A stretch of 64,000 nt of DNA from Azoarcus sp. DN11 (GCF_003628555.1 NZ_CP021731.1:3038001-3102000), one strand, 5' to 3'. Counted from the stretch's first letter, positions 27,395-35,141 are shown. Translations and numbers: made by a program. The notes: generated by a model not told the origin, from the letters alone.

Positions 27395-27810
27395 ACACGA
27401 CGATGCGCCGGCTCGTCGCGTCGCTGACCTGCGCCGCCGCCCTTCCGCCCGTCCAGGCTCAGGAGCGGGTCGAGGTCTTCCTGCTCGGCACGCAGCACGT
27501 GCGCGGCACGGGAACGGCGACGGTGTATCACGTTGACGGCATGGAACGAATTAATGCCGCCCTGTCCGCCGGCCTACCCCCCGACCCCGCTCGGGCCGAA
27601 GCGATCGCCAGTCGCCGCTTCGAGGCGCTCACCGAGGCCGACCGCCTGGCGATCGGGGCCAGCGCACAGGGCTTGGCCGCGGCCATGCAGTACCGGCTCA
27701 CCAAGGTGCCGGCAATCGTCTTCGATGGGGCGGCCGTGGTTTACGGCGTGGAGGACGTGAATCAGGCCCGCGCCATCTACCAGACATGGCGTGCCCGGCG
27801 CGGCCGGTAG
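27391..27810 (+). CDS. ICE protein, PFL_4709 family (TIGR03757)
   Basis: 139 residues with a signal peptide (about 1-23, PVQAQ). The core (VEVFLLGTQHVRG, then TVYHVDGMERINAAL and KVPAIVFDGAAVVYGVEDV) is a thioredoxin-like half resembling TraW/TrbC-type proteins and matches TIGR03757. Periplasmic. It uses GTG at 27391, overlapping the isomerase stop, consistent with coupling. Confidence 0.85.
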   Translation: MNTTMRRLVASLTCAAALPPVQAQERVEVFLLGTQHVRGTGTATVYHVDGMERINAALSAGLPPDPARAEAIASRRFEALTEADRLAIGASAQGLAAAMQYRLTKVPAIVFDGAAVVYGVEDVNQARAIYQTWRARRGR

Positions 27811-27821
27811 GAGGAAGCGGC

Positions 27822-28850
27822 ATGCACGCATATTCCGTCACCCGGTCGGCCGCGGCGCCGCGTCTGCACGCGCTCTTGGCCGCCTGCATCATTACCTGCG
27901 CGCCCCTGTCGGGTGCGGTGGAGTTCACCACCGCCGCCGCCCTCCTCGCCCAGGCTGTCGCCAGCTACCCGGCCTGCGGCGCGTGGCATATTTCGGGGAT
28001 CTGCTACTGGTTGCAGTGCACGCCCGTCGGCTGCTCCATCCGCACGTCTACCCGCTTCAGCCACTTCGCCCCCGACCTGGTAGTGAGCACCTACCACGAC
28101 GTGGCCACGCACCCCTGGCCCGAGATCGGCATCCCGCTCGCTGCCGCGAGCCAAGGTCTCCTCGGGACACTGCTCGGCGTCGACCTGGCCGACAGCGCCG
28201 GCACACATTCGCAGGCCGATCGCACAGACAAGCAGCGGCGCTTCCGCGACGCGGATGTTATCGGCCATCCCGCGGCTGGACTGCCCGACCTCGTCACCTG
28301 CCCCTCGGCTGTGATTCCCTTCGTGCCCTACTACCAATCGACCCTGGACGCGGCCGTGTGGCGTTCTTATCTGCCGGCAGAGCTCCTGCTTCCGGCCTCC
28401 TGGGTGCCGGGCATGCGCGAGGTCGGCACCTGGCCGCTCAACACCTGGGGCAACCTCTATCCGCGCACCGGCGAGGTGGTGCAGCAGCACGAGGTCAAGG
28501 CCGCCGCGGTCCTGTCGCAGCGCATCGCCGATTTCATCACCCGGCCGGCGCAACCGCACGTCTACACCTACGTCGCCTCGGGCGGCACACGGCGCCGGCG
28601 CGGTCAGCTGGTGTGGGATCCGCCGCCGGCGCGGGAGAACGATCCGATGGGGGGCCTGTGGCAGATGAACGTCGCGCTTCCCACACCCTGCCACATCTTC
28701 GGGCTCAATGACACTGCGAGCCCAGTCTCCTACGGCGACGCCATGACCACCCGTTCCGGAAGCTACGCCTACACGCTGTGGCGTCCGTACGCCTGCTGCC
28801 GGGTGCGCGGCCAGATCTTTCTCGGCAGCATCCAGTTCGGCTTGTGGTGA
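27822..28850 (+). CDS. ICE protein, PFL_4710 family (TIGR03756), TraU-like
   Basis: 342 residues, signal peptide ending near residue 32. The mature protein is cysteine-rich (CGAWHISGICYWLQCTPVGC, PYACCRVRG), as in TraU proteins needed for mating-pair formation and folded with a DsbC-type isomerase, which is encoded just upstream. AGGAGGAAG precedes the ATG at 27822, which is preferred over the earlier in-frame ATG at 27786. Confidence 0.88.
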   Translation: MHAYSVTRSAAAPRLHALLAACIITCAPLSGAVEFTTAAALLAQAVASYPACGAWHISGICYWLQCTPVGCSIRTSTRFSHFAPDLVVSTYHDVATHPWPEIGIPLAAASQGLLGTLLGVDLADSAGTHSQADRTDKQRRFRDADVIGHPAAGLPDLVTCPSAVIPFVPYYQSTLDAAVWRSYLPAELLLPASWVPGMREVGTWPLNTWGNLYPRTGEVVQQHEVKAAAVLSQRIADFITRPAQPHVYTYVASGGTRRRRGQLVWDPPPARENDPMGGLWQMNVALPTPCHIFGLNDTASPVSYGDAMTTRSGSYAYTLWRPYACCRVRGQIFLGSIQFGLW

Positions 28851-28855
28851 ATGCG

Positions 28856-29386
28856 ATGAATCCGATCCGTTTCATCCCCATGCTGGCCGTTCTTTTCGCC
28901 CCGCCGTCCTGGTCGGCGGCCCCCCTTGCAAGCCGGCCGCCCACCGTCATCCACGACGCAGGAGGCGTGCCGCTCGCGCCATACTTCGAGCCTTTCGCCG
29001 ACGACGCGGCTCGCGAGCCGGCACGCTACATACCGGCGCAACCACAGCCGCCTCAGCTCTTCCCGGTGGTCTCGATCCGCGCGGGGCCCGGTCGGTTGCT
29101 GCAGAACCCAATGCCCAGCAAGCTGCCGGGCGGACCCGGGCAGTCCATCTTCATCGTCGGCGACGACCCGGCCTCCCTCGACTGGCTGCAACGCAACGCG
29201 GATGCATTGCGTCGGATGGGCGCGCGGGGAATCGTCGCGTCGGTGGGCACCCCGGAGGGTTTCCTGCGCCTGCGGACCTCGGTCGACCTGCACATGGTAC
29301 CCATGTCGGCCGACGCGCTCCTCGAGGCGGCCGGGATTCACGTCTGGCCCGTCCTCATCGGCGCCGACGGGGCGATTTCGCAGTAG
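28856..29386 (+). CDS. ICE protein, PFL_4695 family (TIGR03765)
   Basis: 176 residues with a signal peptide (about 1-20, PSWSA). The conserved part is FPVVSIRAGPGRL, then IFIVGDDPASLDWLQRNADAL and the ending HVWPVLIGADGAISQ, as in TIGR03765. In PFGI-1 this gene lies next to traD; here it follows the TraU-like gene, so the order is rearranged. Function unknown. Confidence 0.82.
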   Translation: MNPIRFIPMLAVLFAPPSWSAAPLASRPPTVIHDAGGVPLAPYFEPFADDAAREPARYIPAQPQPPQLFPVVSIRAGPGRLLQNPMPSKLPGGPGQSIFIVGDDPASLDWLQRNADALRRMGARGIVASVGTPEGFLRLRTSVDLHMVPMSADALLEAAGIHVWPVLIGADGAISQ

Positions 29387-29398
29387 GAGGTTCACACC

Positions 29399-29959
29399 AT
29401 GAATCAGAGAATCAACCTCCCGCAGGAGCTTGCCATCGGCCTTGCCCTCGCCTATTCGGGCGTGCCGCTGGCCGCAGACACGTCGCACGGCGAGTTACAG
29501 ACCCTTGCCGCCGCGCTCTTCGCCGTGGTGCCGCCTGCCGCGTTGTCTCAAACAGACCGGGCCGAGCTCGCAGCCCTCACGCCTCTCGCCCTGCGCAACG
29601 GCGTCATCGTGAGCAGCCTCCCAGGCTGCGAAACGGCGATGCATCCCGAGGTGACCCTCGAAGACCTGAACGGCGACGGCAGCCCCGAGGTCTTCGTCGT
29701 CGCCGGCAATACCTGCACGTCGGGTATGACGGGCAGCAGCGTCTGGCTGTTCGCCAAGCGCCTCGACGGGCGCTGGAGCCCGCGTCTCGACGTCATGGCG
29801 GCCGCCTACCGCGTGCTGCCAACGACGACCCAGGGGTGGCACGACCTAGCCGTTGGCGGCCGTGGGTTGTGCCAAGGGGTGTGGCGCCTCGCCGCGGACG
29901 GTGCGTACGGGTACGCGCGCTCCATCAGGCCCGACGGGACACCGTGCCCAAGCCAATAG
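29399..29959 (+). CDS. Exported protein of unknown function
   Basis: 186 residues with a likely signal peptide (about 1-26, VPLAAD). The middle LEDLNGDGSPEVFVVAGNTC resembles a single FG-GAP/calcium-loop repeat, and two cysteine pairs suggest a disulfide-bonded periplasmic protein. AGGAGG stands before the ATG. No family recognised; place in the operon suggests a transfer-related or recipient-contact role. Confidence 0.6.
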   Translation: MNQRINLPQELAIGLALAYSGVPLAADTSHGELQTLAAALFAVVPPAALSQTDRAELAALTPLALRNGVIVSSLPGCETAMHPEVTLEDLNGDGSPEVFVVAGNTCTSGMTGSSVWLFAKRLDGRWSPRLDVMAAAYRVLPTTTQGWHDLAVGGRGLCQGVWRLAADGAYGYARSIRPDGTPCPSQ

Positions 29960-29969
29960 GAGGCGTGAC

Positions 29970-30887
29970 ATGAACACCCGTCTGCGGTTCGCATTCGTCC
30001 TGTTTCTGCTGGCCAGCCTCGTCTGGGCTGGCGTGGCCTACACTGATTTCCTCAAGGCGTTGGGGCAGCGGGAGAGCAGGATGAACCCAGAGGTCACCAA
30101 CCAGTTCGGTTACGTCGGCCTCTTTCAGTTCGGTGAAGCCGCCCTGCAGGACGCAGGCCTCTACGCGGGCGACGGCACACCGAAGACCAACGACTGGGCA
30201 GGCCGCTTCACCGGTAAGTACGGGGTCAATTCGCTGGCCGATCTTCTCGCGAATCCCGACGCCCAGGTCCGGGCGGTAACCGCCTACCACGAGCAGGTGT
30301 GGAACACCCTCATGAAAGTCCATGGCGCCGAAAGCTACCTGGGGACGACGATCCATGGCATCCCCATCACCGCGTCGGGTCTCGTCGCTGCGGCACACCT
30401 CATCGGCGCTGGCACCGTGGGGGAGTGGCTGAAATCGGGTGGAGCAACCGATCCGGCCGACGGCAACGGCACCAAGCTCGTCTCCTACCTGCGGCAGTTT
30501 GCCGGCTATACGCTGGCCTTCACGCCCCCGAGCTACGCCGAGGTCCTCACCGCCACACCCACAAGCGGCTCGCCTGGCGGCTATGTCCATACCCCTGCCC
30601 CCTTGAAGCCGTCGGCTGGGACAGGCTCCGCCGCCTTGCTGAAGGGCACGAGCTCCGGCTACACCTCCGCCGCCCAAGGCTTCTTCGGCGCCACCGGCTA
30701 CCAGATGGGGCAGGTCCGGCAGTTGCTGGTCGGAATTGCGGCAATGGCCCTCGTTACCTGGATCGCATGGGTCGTCGTCGCCAAGTGGCGCGGCCTGTCG
30801 GAGGGATTTGATACAAAGCGGGATCTCGCGGTCGACGTCGGTCGCGCTATTGTTCTGACATGGATTGTGCTGCTCATCATGATGTAG
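29970..30887 (+). CDS. Muramidase fused to a PFL_4701-like membrane domain
   Basis: 305 residues in three parts. Residues 1-22 are a signal-anchor. Residues 23-185 look like a phage-type peptidoglycan hydrolase: ALGQRESRMNPEVTNQFGYV carries the likely catalytic glutamate and FQFGEAALQDAGLY, GDGTPKTNDWAGRFTG follow. After a G/S/P-rich linker, residues 240-305 (GATGYQMGQVRQLLVGIAAM, WVVVAKWRGLSEG, final helix) match the two-helix TIGR03758/DUF3262 layout. The result would be a wall hydrolase tethered to a channel subunit. AGGAGGCG precedes the ATG at 29970. Confidence 0.75.
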   Translation: MNTRLRFAFVLFLLASLVWAGVAYTDFLKALGQRESRMNPEVTNQFGYVGLFQFGEAALQDAGLYAGDGTPKTNDWAGRFTGKYGVNSLADLLANPDAQVRAVTAYHEQVWNTLMKVHGAESYLGTTIHGIPITASGLVAAAHLIGAGTVGEWLKSGGATDPADGNGTKLVSYLRQFAGYTLAFTPPSYAEVLTATPTSGSPGGYVHTPAPLKPSAGTGSAALLKGTSSGYTSAAQGFFGATGYQMGQVRQLLVGIAAMALVTWIAWVVVAKWRGLSEGFDTKRDLAVDVGRAIVLTWIVLLIMM

Positions 30888-30910
30888 GTCTGATGACTTC
30901 CATGGAGGCG

Positions 30911-31546
30911 ATGATGAAACGAACGCCATACCTGGCCGCCCTCCTTCTGGTGGCGGCCCTGCAGCCCGCTCGCGCCGACGTGCTCGACGGCCTGATCTTC
31001 GGCGCCAAGTGCATGGGCGCTAACGATCGCAAGGCCTGCGAGGAGCAAGCCAAACGCGAGGCCGACGAAACGCGCGAGCGAATGCGACAGCAGTCGAACC
31101 AGAGCGCACCGACCATGACGAATCCCGACTCGCCCGAAGATACCCTCGGCAAGAGGATCTATCGGAACTGGCGCAAGAACGTGGAGTGCAACCCATTCTC
31201 CACACGCTCCGTCCAAGACGTCGATTCAACTTATGCGCGAGTGATGAGCCGGTACAGCTTCGTTACTCCGAACCAGGCCAAGGTTCAATCAGGAACCGGC
31301 GAGGCGGGACTCTATATCGCGGGTTATCTCCACGAAACCACTCCCGGCGCCCTATATCGCCTCGAACAGGTAGTGCATTCGCCCGACGTGGCCAACGGCC
31401 AGCGCCAGTACAAGCTGCGACTCGACCTCGCCCGCGACGGCTCCGGCACCCGCGTCACCGGCCAGTATTGCGTCACCACCGATGACCCGGCCGGCTGGCA
31501 GGATCTGCCAGCCAAGATCCGCTCAAGCCTCGACAACACCTTCTAA
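30911..31546 (+). CDS. Exported protein of unknown function
   Basis: About 211 residues: signal peptide (1-21, LQPARAD), a charged helical stretch (KACEEQAKREADETRERMRQ) and a C-terminal beta-rich part ending YCVTTDDPAGWQDLP. Family not recognised. GGAGG lies just before two in-frame ATG codons (30911, 30914). It follows the muramidase fusion and is probably the last periplasmic gene of the transfer operon. Confidence 0.6.
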   Translation: MMKRTPYLAALLLVAALQPARADVLDGLIFGAKCMGANDRKACEEQAKREADETRERMRQQSNQSAPTMTNPDSPEDTLGKRIYRNWRKNVECNPFSTRSVQDVDSTYARVMSRYSFVTPNQAKVQSGTGEAGLYIAGYLHETTPGALYRLEQVVHSPDVANGQRQYKLRLDLARDGSGTRVTGQYCVTTDDPAGWQDLPAKIRSSLDNTF

Positions 31547-31563
31547 CCGTCTGGAGCCTCGCC

Positions 31564-31797
31564 ATGCTCGACGACGAACACCCCTGCCCGCACTGCCGCG
31601 GTGCGGGCGAGACCCAGGTAGCGAGAGAGCGCACTTGCCACTCGTGCGGTGGCACCGGTCGCGACCGGTGCTCCTCGACCGACGATCCGCGGTTCGGCAC
31701 CGACACCTGCCGGGCATGTCACGGATACGGCGTCGAGACGAGCAGAGAATTCCAGCTGTGCCCGTCCTGCAACGGCCGAGGTTCAATTCCTGGCTAA
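31564..31797 (+). CDS. Small protein made of four DnaJ-type zinc-finger motifs
   Basis: 77 residues containing four CxxCxGxG units: CPHCRGAG, CHSCGGTG, CRACHGYG and CPSCNGRG. This is the cysteine-rich domain of DnaJ/Hsp40 without any J domain, so it should bind two zinc ions and possibly unfolded protein or nucleic acid. It starts 18 bases after the previous gene, with GGAGCC ahead of the ATG. The 374 bases after it hold DnaA boxes and a promoter. Confidence 0.65.
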   Translation: MLDDEHPCPHCRGAGETQVARERTCHSCGGTGRDRCSSTDDPRFGTDTCRACHGYGVETSREFQLCPSCNGRGSIPG

Positions 31798-31868
31798 CGA
31801 CATTTCGGCACATTCGCACCTTTGTCGAACTGTGCGCTATACCCATGACAGCAAAGAACCTTCGCTGC

Positions 31869-31903
31869 TTATCCACAGATCTATCCCCAGTTTCTGTGGA
31901 CAA
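31869..31903. promoter_or_regulatory. Two DnaA boxes in inverted orientation
   Basis: TTATCCACA (31869-31877) is a perfect DnaA box and TGTGGACAA (31895-31903) is TTGTCCACA on the other strand. They are 17 bases apart in a gap that precedes RadC-like and O/P-like replication genes. They may mark an ICE replication origin or a DnaA-controlled promoter. Confidence 0.6.
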
Positions 31904-31981
31904 GCGGGTTGGCGCCGGCGCGATTCGCATTGGCGTGAGCTCGGAGAGGCCGCGCACTGCCACAAGGGGTGCCGTCTGACA

Positions 31982-32010
31982 TTGAAATCGTGCGACGCGC
32001 CAACTAGCAT
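31982..32010 (+). promoter_or_regulatory. Sigma-70 promoter for the radC-like gene
   Basis: TTGAAA (31982-31987), 17 bases, TAGCAT (32005-32010). The predicted start lies about 30 bases before the structured leader at 32045. Confidence 0.5.
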
Positions 32011-32044
32011 GTCTTCAACGCCCAGCCGCGCGGCTGCGTTGCGT

Positions 32045-32171
32045 CCGGTCAGCCCCTGTAACCGGAACGGCCTTCGGGCTCGGGGTCAAGGATCAGTTTC
32101 TCGTCAATCCCGTGGGGAGTTGTTTTCCCGCGGGAACACGGCGCTCCCCGCATTTCTCCAAGGAGACGCCG
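32045..32171 (+). promoter_or_regulatory. Leader RNA family 1, copy 1 (before radC-like gene)
   Basis: Stem CCGGT/ACCGG closes the loop CAGCCCCUGUA; a second hairpin GGCC-UUCG-GGCU and the segment CGGGGUC (32081-32087) follow. CCCC of the loop can pair with GGGG. Downstream, GGGGAG/CUCCCC flank an inner dyad before the AAGGAG ribosome site. The same architecture occurs at six other loci (see findings). Confidence 0.75.
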
Positions 32172-32762
32172 ATGTTGTCCTTCTTTTCCTCTCAAACGTC
32201 CCTTGCGGATGCAGCACTGCTCGAGCGCTTCTTCGGCCCCGAAGCCGAGGACATCTGGGAGCACTGCGATGGATCCTGGAGCAAGATCGTCGAACTTGCC
32301 CGGGAGCCGCGCACCCCGGCATGGGAGGCGCTCGCCTGCGCGATCGAGGTTCTGCACCGCAGCTTCGCCGAGCAACTGACAACCCGGAACGTTCTCGACT
32401 CGCCTGATGTCGTCAGGCAGTTCCTCCGGACGTTCTTCGAGGGGCTGCCGTACGAGGTCTTCGTGGTGCTGTACCTCAATGCCCGAAACCACCTTATCCG
32501 CGCCGAAGAGGCGTTTCGCGGCACGCTGACCCAGACCAGCGTCTATCCCCGCGAGATCGTGCGCCGAGCGCTTGAGCTTCGTGCAGCCGGCGTAATCTTT
32601 TCACACCAGCACCCGTCGGGCGCGTCGGAGCCTTCGACGGCCGATGAACTCCTGACCCGGCGACTGAGGGAGGCACTCGCCACGGTCGATGTGCAGGTGC
32701 TCGACCACTTCGTCATCGCCGGCGCTGGGGACGTGTCCTTCGCCCAGCGGGGGCTCCTGTAG
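32172..32762 (+). CDS. RadC-like JAB/MPN domain protein
   Basis: 196 residues. The C-terminal RadC domain has YEVFVVLYLNARNHLIRAEE and the metal-binding JAMM motif SHQHPSGASEPSTAD (about residues 135-150), complete with two histidines, serine and aspartate. RadC proteins are common on ICEs and phages; their action is unproven despite the old DNA-repair name. The N-terminal 50 residues are not family-like. The ATG at 32172 follows AAGGAGACG at the end of a structured leader. Confidence 0.8.
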   Translation: MLSFFSSQTSLADAALLERFFGPEAEDIWEHCDGSWSKIVELAREPRTPAWEALACAIEVLHRSFAEQLTTRNVLDSPDVVRQFLRTFFEGLPYEVFVVLYLNARNHLIRAEEAFRGTLTQTSVYPREIVRRALELRAAGVIFSHQHPSGASEPSTADELLTRRLREALATVDVQVLDHFVIAGAGDVSFAQRGLL

Positions 32763-32836
32763 TCTTGCCTATCCTGCGGCCACCATAGCCGTGGCGTCGA
32801 TCTGTCAGGGGAATTCGCCAGCGAATTCCCCTGCAC

Positions 32837-32865
32837 TTGCCAAACCACGGTCTGGCCGGTATTTT
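32837..32865 (+). promoter_or_regulatory. Promoter of leader family 2, copy A
   Basis: TTGCCA (32837-32842), 17 bases, TATTTT (32860-32865). The same two boxes at the same spacing occur in copy B at 58626-58654, within a longer conserved stretch. Confidence 0.6.
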
Positions 32866-32871
32866 TGTGCT

Positions 32872-33091
32872 GTCTCGAAGGCGCAATGCCGCCACTCGAG
32901 ACCCGGCGGGGACGCTCTTGATCTCTCGCTTCGCGCGGCACTCGCGCATTTCCTTGCTCGTCGACCGGCGCCTCCCGCCGCTCTGACCTCGACCCGTCCT
33001 GATGCCCCGCCCCGCGGCCGATGCAATCGCCATCGGACTGCCTTGGCATGTATCGACCATCTCGGACCACGAATGCCAGCGAGGAAAGCAC
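32872..33091 (+). promoter_or_regulatory. Leader RNA family 2, copy A
   Basis: Starts at the predicted +1 with a hairpin GTCTCGA/TCGAGAC (32872-32878, 32896-32902). A second hairpin CGGCG/CGCCG lies at 32966-32980. The segment TTTCCTTGCT (32949-32958) is complementary over ten pairs (one G-U) to AGCGAGGAAA (33078-33087), the ribosome site of the 39-residue frame. Extensively similar to 58661-58880. Confidence 0.7.
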
Positions 33092-33211
33092 ATGGAGGAA
33101 TCACAGGCAGCATATCCCGGGCGTCAATTCGACGGCTTGATTCACGCCGATCAAGAGATGCGCTGTCCTCCTCGACCCACGGCCCGCGCGGGTGAGGTAG
33201 CGTCTTCGTGA
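33092..33211 (+). CDS. 39-residue leader peptide or N-terminal remnant
   Basis: Starts MEESQAAYPGRQFDG and stops inside the GTG start of the replication gene (overlap of 4 bases), so translation of the two is probably coupled. GAGGAAAG precedes the ATG. Its N-terminus resembles that of the HD-like protein at 58881 (ESQAA, then G.I.ADQ), so it may be the truncated 5' end of a paralogue kept for the leader. No function known. Confidence 0.5.
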   Translation: MEESQAAYPGRQFDGLIHADQEMRCPPRPTARAGEVASS

Positions 33212-34164
33212 GCATCAAGGTCATGTCCCTCGTGTGGGAAGGCTTCCCTGCGTCCGGAAGCGAGATGCTGGCAATGCTCGCCCTCGCCGACTGGTGCAAT
33301 GACGAGGGCGGGAGCCTCCACCCGTCGATGAAAGCTGTTGCGGAAAAGATCCGTGTGTCGGAAAAGCAGGCCCGCAGGATCATTCACGGCTTTGAAGAGG
33401 CGGGATACCTCAAGGTGGTCGGGCATGCCAATGGTGGCGCGCCCGGCACCACCAAGCAGTATCAGCTCAACGTCGCGAAGCTAAAGGGGTTGGCGGACGG
33501 GGCGGCAGCCCGAAAGACGGCTCCCGTGGGTGTCACCCCTCCCGCCGATGTCACCCCTCCCACCAATGTCACCCCTCCCGTCGATGTCACCCCTCCCACC
33601 CAGGGGTGCGGAGGGCTCCCGCCCATGGGAGGGGAGGCCTCCCACGGGTGTCCCGAGACGCCTCCCACCAGTGGGAGCCAAACCGTCAGTGAACCACCAA
33701 TGAACCACCAGTTAACCGTCAGGGGGACGGCGCCGTGTTCGGAGCCAGAACGCCTCACTGCTGTCGCCAAGGCGCCAGCCCCCCAGCAAGCCCCGCCCGG
33801 TGAGACCGCGCTGCAGTCCGCGTGTCGGGCGACATGGGCGGCCTACCGGAACGCCTATGCAGACCGCTACGGCGCCGCCCCAGTTCGAAACCAGAAGGTC
33901 AGTTCGCAGGTGAAGCAGTTCGTGCAGCGCATCGGCTACGACGAATCACCCTTGATTGCCGCGTGGTTCGTGCAGCACCCGGGGAGCTACTACGTTGGCC
34001 GCATGCACGACTTCGGCTGCCTGCTGAGCGACGCCGAGAAGTTGCGCACCGAGTGGGTGACGGGAAGGCTCATGACCGCCGGCAAGGCGCGCCAGTCCGA
34101 CAGAGCCGGCACCACCATGGCCGCCCTCGCCGAGGTGCTGGCCGAACGAGGAGAGTCACTGTGA
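33208..34164 (+). CDS. Replication-initiator-like winged-helix protein (phage O type)
   Basis: 318 residues. The N-terminal 90 residues are a winged helix-turn-helix (LHPSMKAVAEKIRVSEKQARRI, then GFEEAGYLKVV) of the kind in phage O and plasmid initiators. A low-complexity linker follows with four tandem VTPP units (about 110-132). The C-terminal domain (about 205-300) has SSQVKQFVQRIGYDESPLI. It starts with GTG at 33208, coupled to the 39-residue frame, and overlaps the next gene by 4 bases. Confidence 0.65.
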   Translation: MSIKVMSLVWEGFPASGSEMLAMLALADWCNDEGGSLHPSMKAVAEKIRVSEKQARRIIHGFEEAGYLKVVGHANGGAPGTTKQYQLNVAKLKGLADGAAARKTAPVGVTPPADVTPPTNVTPPVDVTPPTQGCGGLPPMGGEASHGCPETPPTSGSQTVSEPPMNHQLTVRGTAPCSEPERLTAVAKAPAPQQAPPGETALQSACRATWAAYRNAYADRYGAAPVRNQKVSSQVKQFVQRIGYDESPLIAAWFVQHPGSYYVGRMHDFGCLLSDAEKLRTEWVTGRLMTAGKARQSDRAGTTMAALAEVLAERGESL

Positions 34165-35066
34165 GCGCGAACACGCTGAAGGCCATTGCCATGACGGCTG
34201 AATTGACCGGGACCGAGCTGTCCGCGGCGGCACTGAAGGTCATGGATGCGGACCTGTCGGCCTACCCCGACGCCGACGTACTGCGCGCCCTGGAGCGTTG
34301 CCGCAAGGAACTGAAGGGCCGCCTGACCATGGCCGCCGTGCTCGAGCGGATCGCGGAGCTCGATAGTCGCCCTGGCGCGGAGGAGGCGTGGGCGACCGCC
34401 CTTTCCGCGGACGACGACGCCGCGACCGTGGTATGGACCGACGAGATCACGCAGGCACTGGCGGTGGCCAGACCGCTCCTTGATGCGCGCGACAAGGTAG
34501 CGGCGCGCATGGCGTTCTGCCAGGCGTACGAGCGTCTGGTGCGCGAGGCGCGCGAGGCGAGGGTGCCATGCCGGTGGTGGGCGTCGCTCGGCAATGACCC
34601 GCGACGGCGCGCGGCGACCCTCTCTGCGGCCGTCGTGGCGGGGCGGATCACGCAGGAGGCCGTCCAGCCCCTGCTGCCCGCGCCGGCAGACGGCGACCCG
34701 GTGATGGCGTCGCTCATCGGCGGCGACGACGCAAAGCTGATCGCCCACGTTCCGGAGGATGCCCGCGAGACCGCGACGCGCGGCCTCAAGCGCCTCCGGG
34801 CCCACCTCGCCGAACTGGGGGCCCGGGCGGCGAAACACGAGGCGCAGCGCGCGGCCGACGAGCGAGCGCGGCAGGCCGTGGTCGAGGCACGCAAGGCCAG
34901 CATGTTCCGCGCCGCGCAAGAGCGTATGAACGGCATGGGTTCGACGCAGCTCCCCCCTTGTACCGAAGAGCCGACCCACACAGAGGGCTGCGTGCATGTC
35001 AGCTGCTCGAATCACACCAGCCCGTCCAACGCGCGCATCCGGTCAGACCCTGGTACGCCTAACTGA
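34161..35066 (+). CDS. Replication accessory protein (phage P/helicase-loader-like N-terminus)
   Basis: 301 residues. The N-terminal part, DADVLRALERCRKELKGRLTMAAVLERI, follows the pattern of phage P-type and replisome-organiser proteins encoded after O-like initiators. The rest is alanine- and arginine-rich helix (ARAAKHEAQRAADERARQAV) without a Walker motif, so it is not a DnaC-type ATPase. GTG start at 34161 overlaps the preceding stop. Inferred partner of the upstream initiator-like protein. Confidence 0.55.
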   Translation: MSANTLKAIAMTAELTGTELSAAALKVMDADLSAYPDADVLRALERCRKELKGRLTMAAVLERIAELDSRPGAEEAWATALSADDDAATVVWTDEITQALAVARPLLDARDKVAARMAFCQAYERLVREAREARVPCRWWASLGNDPRRRAATLSAAVVAGRITQEAVQPLLPAPADGDPVMASLIGGDDAKLIAHVPEDARETATRGLKRLRAHLAELGARAAKHEAQRAADERARQAVVEARKASMFRAAQERMNGMGSTQLPPCTEEPTHTEGCVHVSCSNHTSPSNARIRSDPGTPN

Positions 35067-35141
35067 CCGGCGCGGCGAGGTCCACGAATCACCAACCCTT
35101 TCCGAGAAAGGCCGCCCTCGCCCCCCGACCATCCTTAATCC

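Noticed and set aside
33508..33605. Tandem repeats as a CRISPR array or iterons
   Set aside because: Units are 18 bp, contiguous, in frame and translated as VTPP; there are no spacers.
34161..35066. DnaC-type helicase-loader ATPase
   Set aside because: The P-like N-terminus is present, but no Walker A or B motif can be found.
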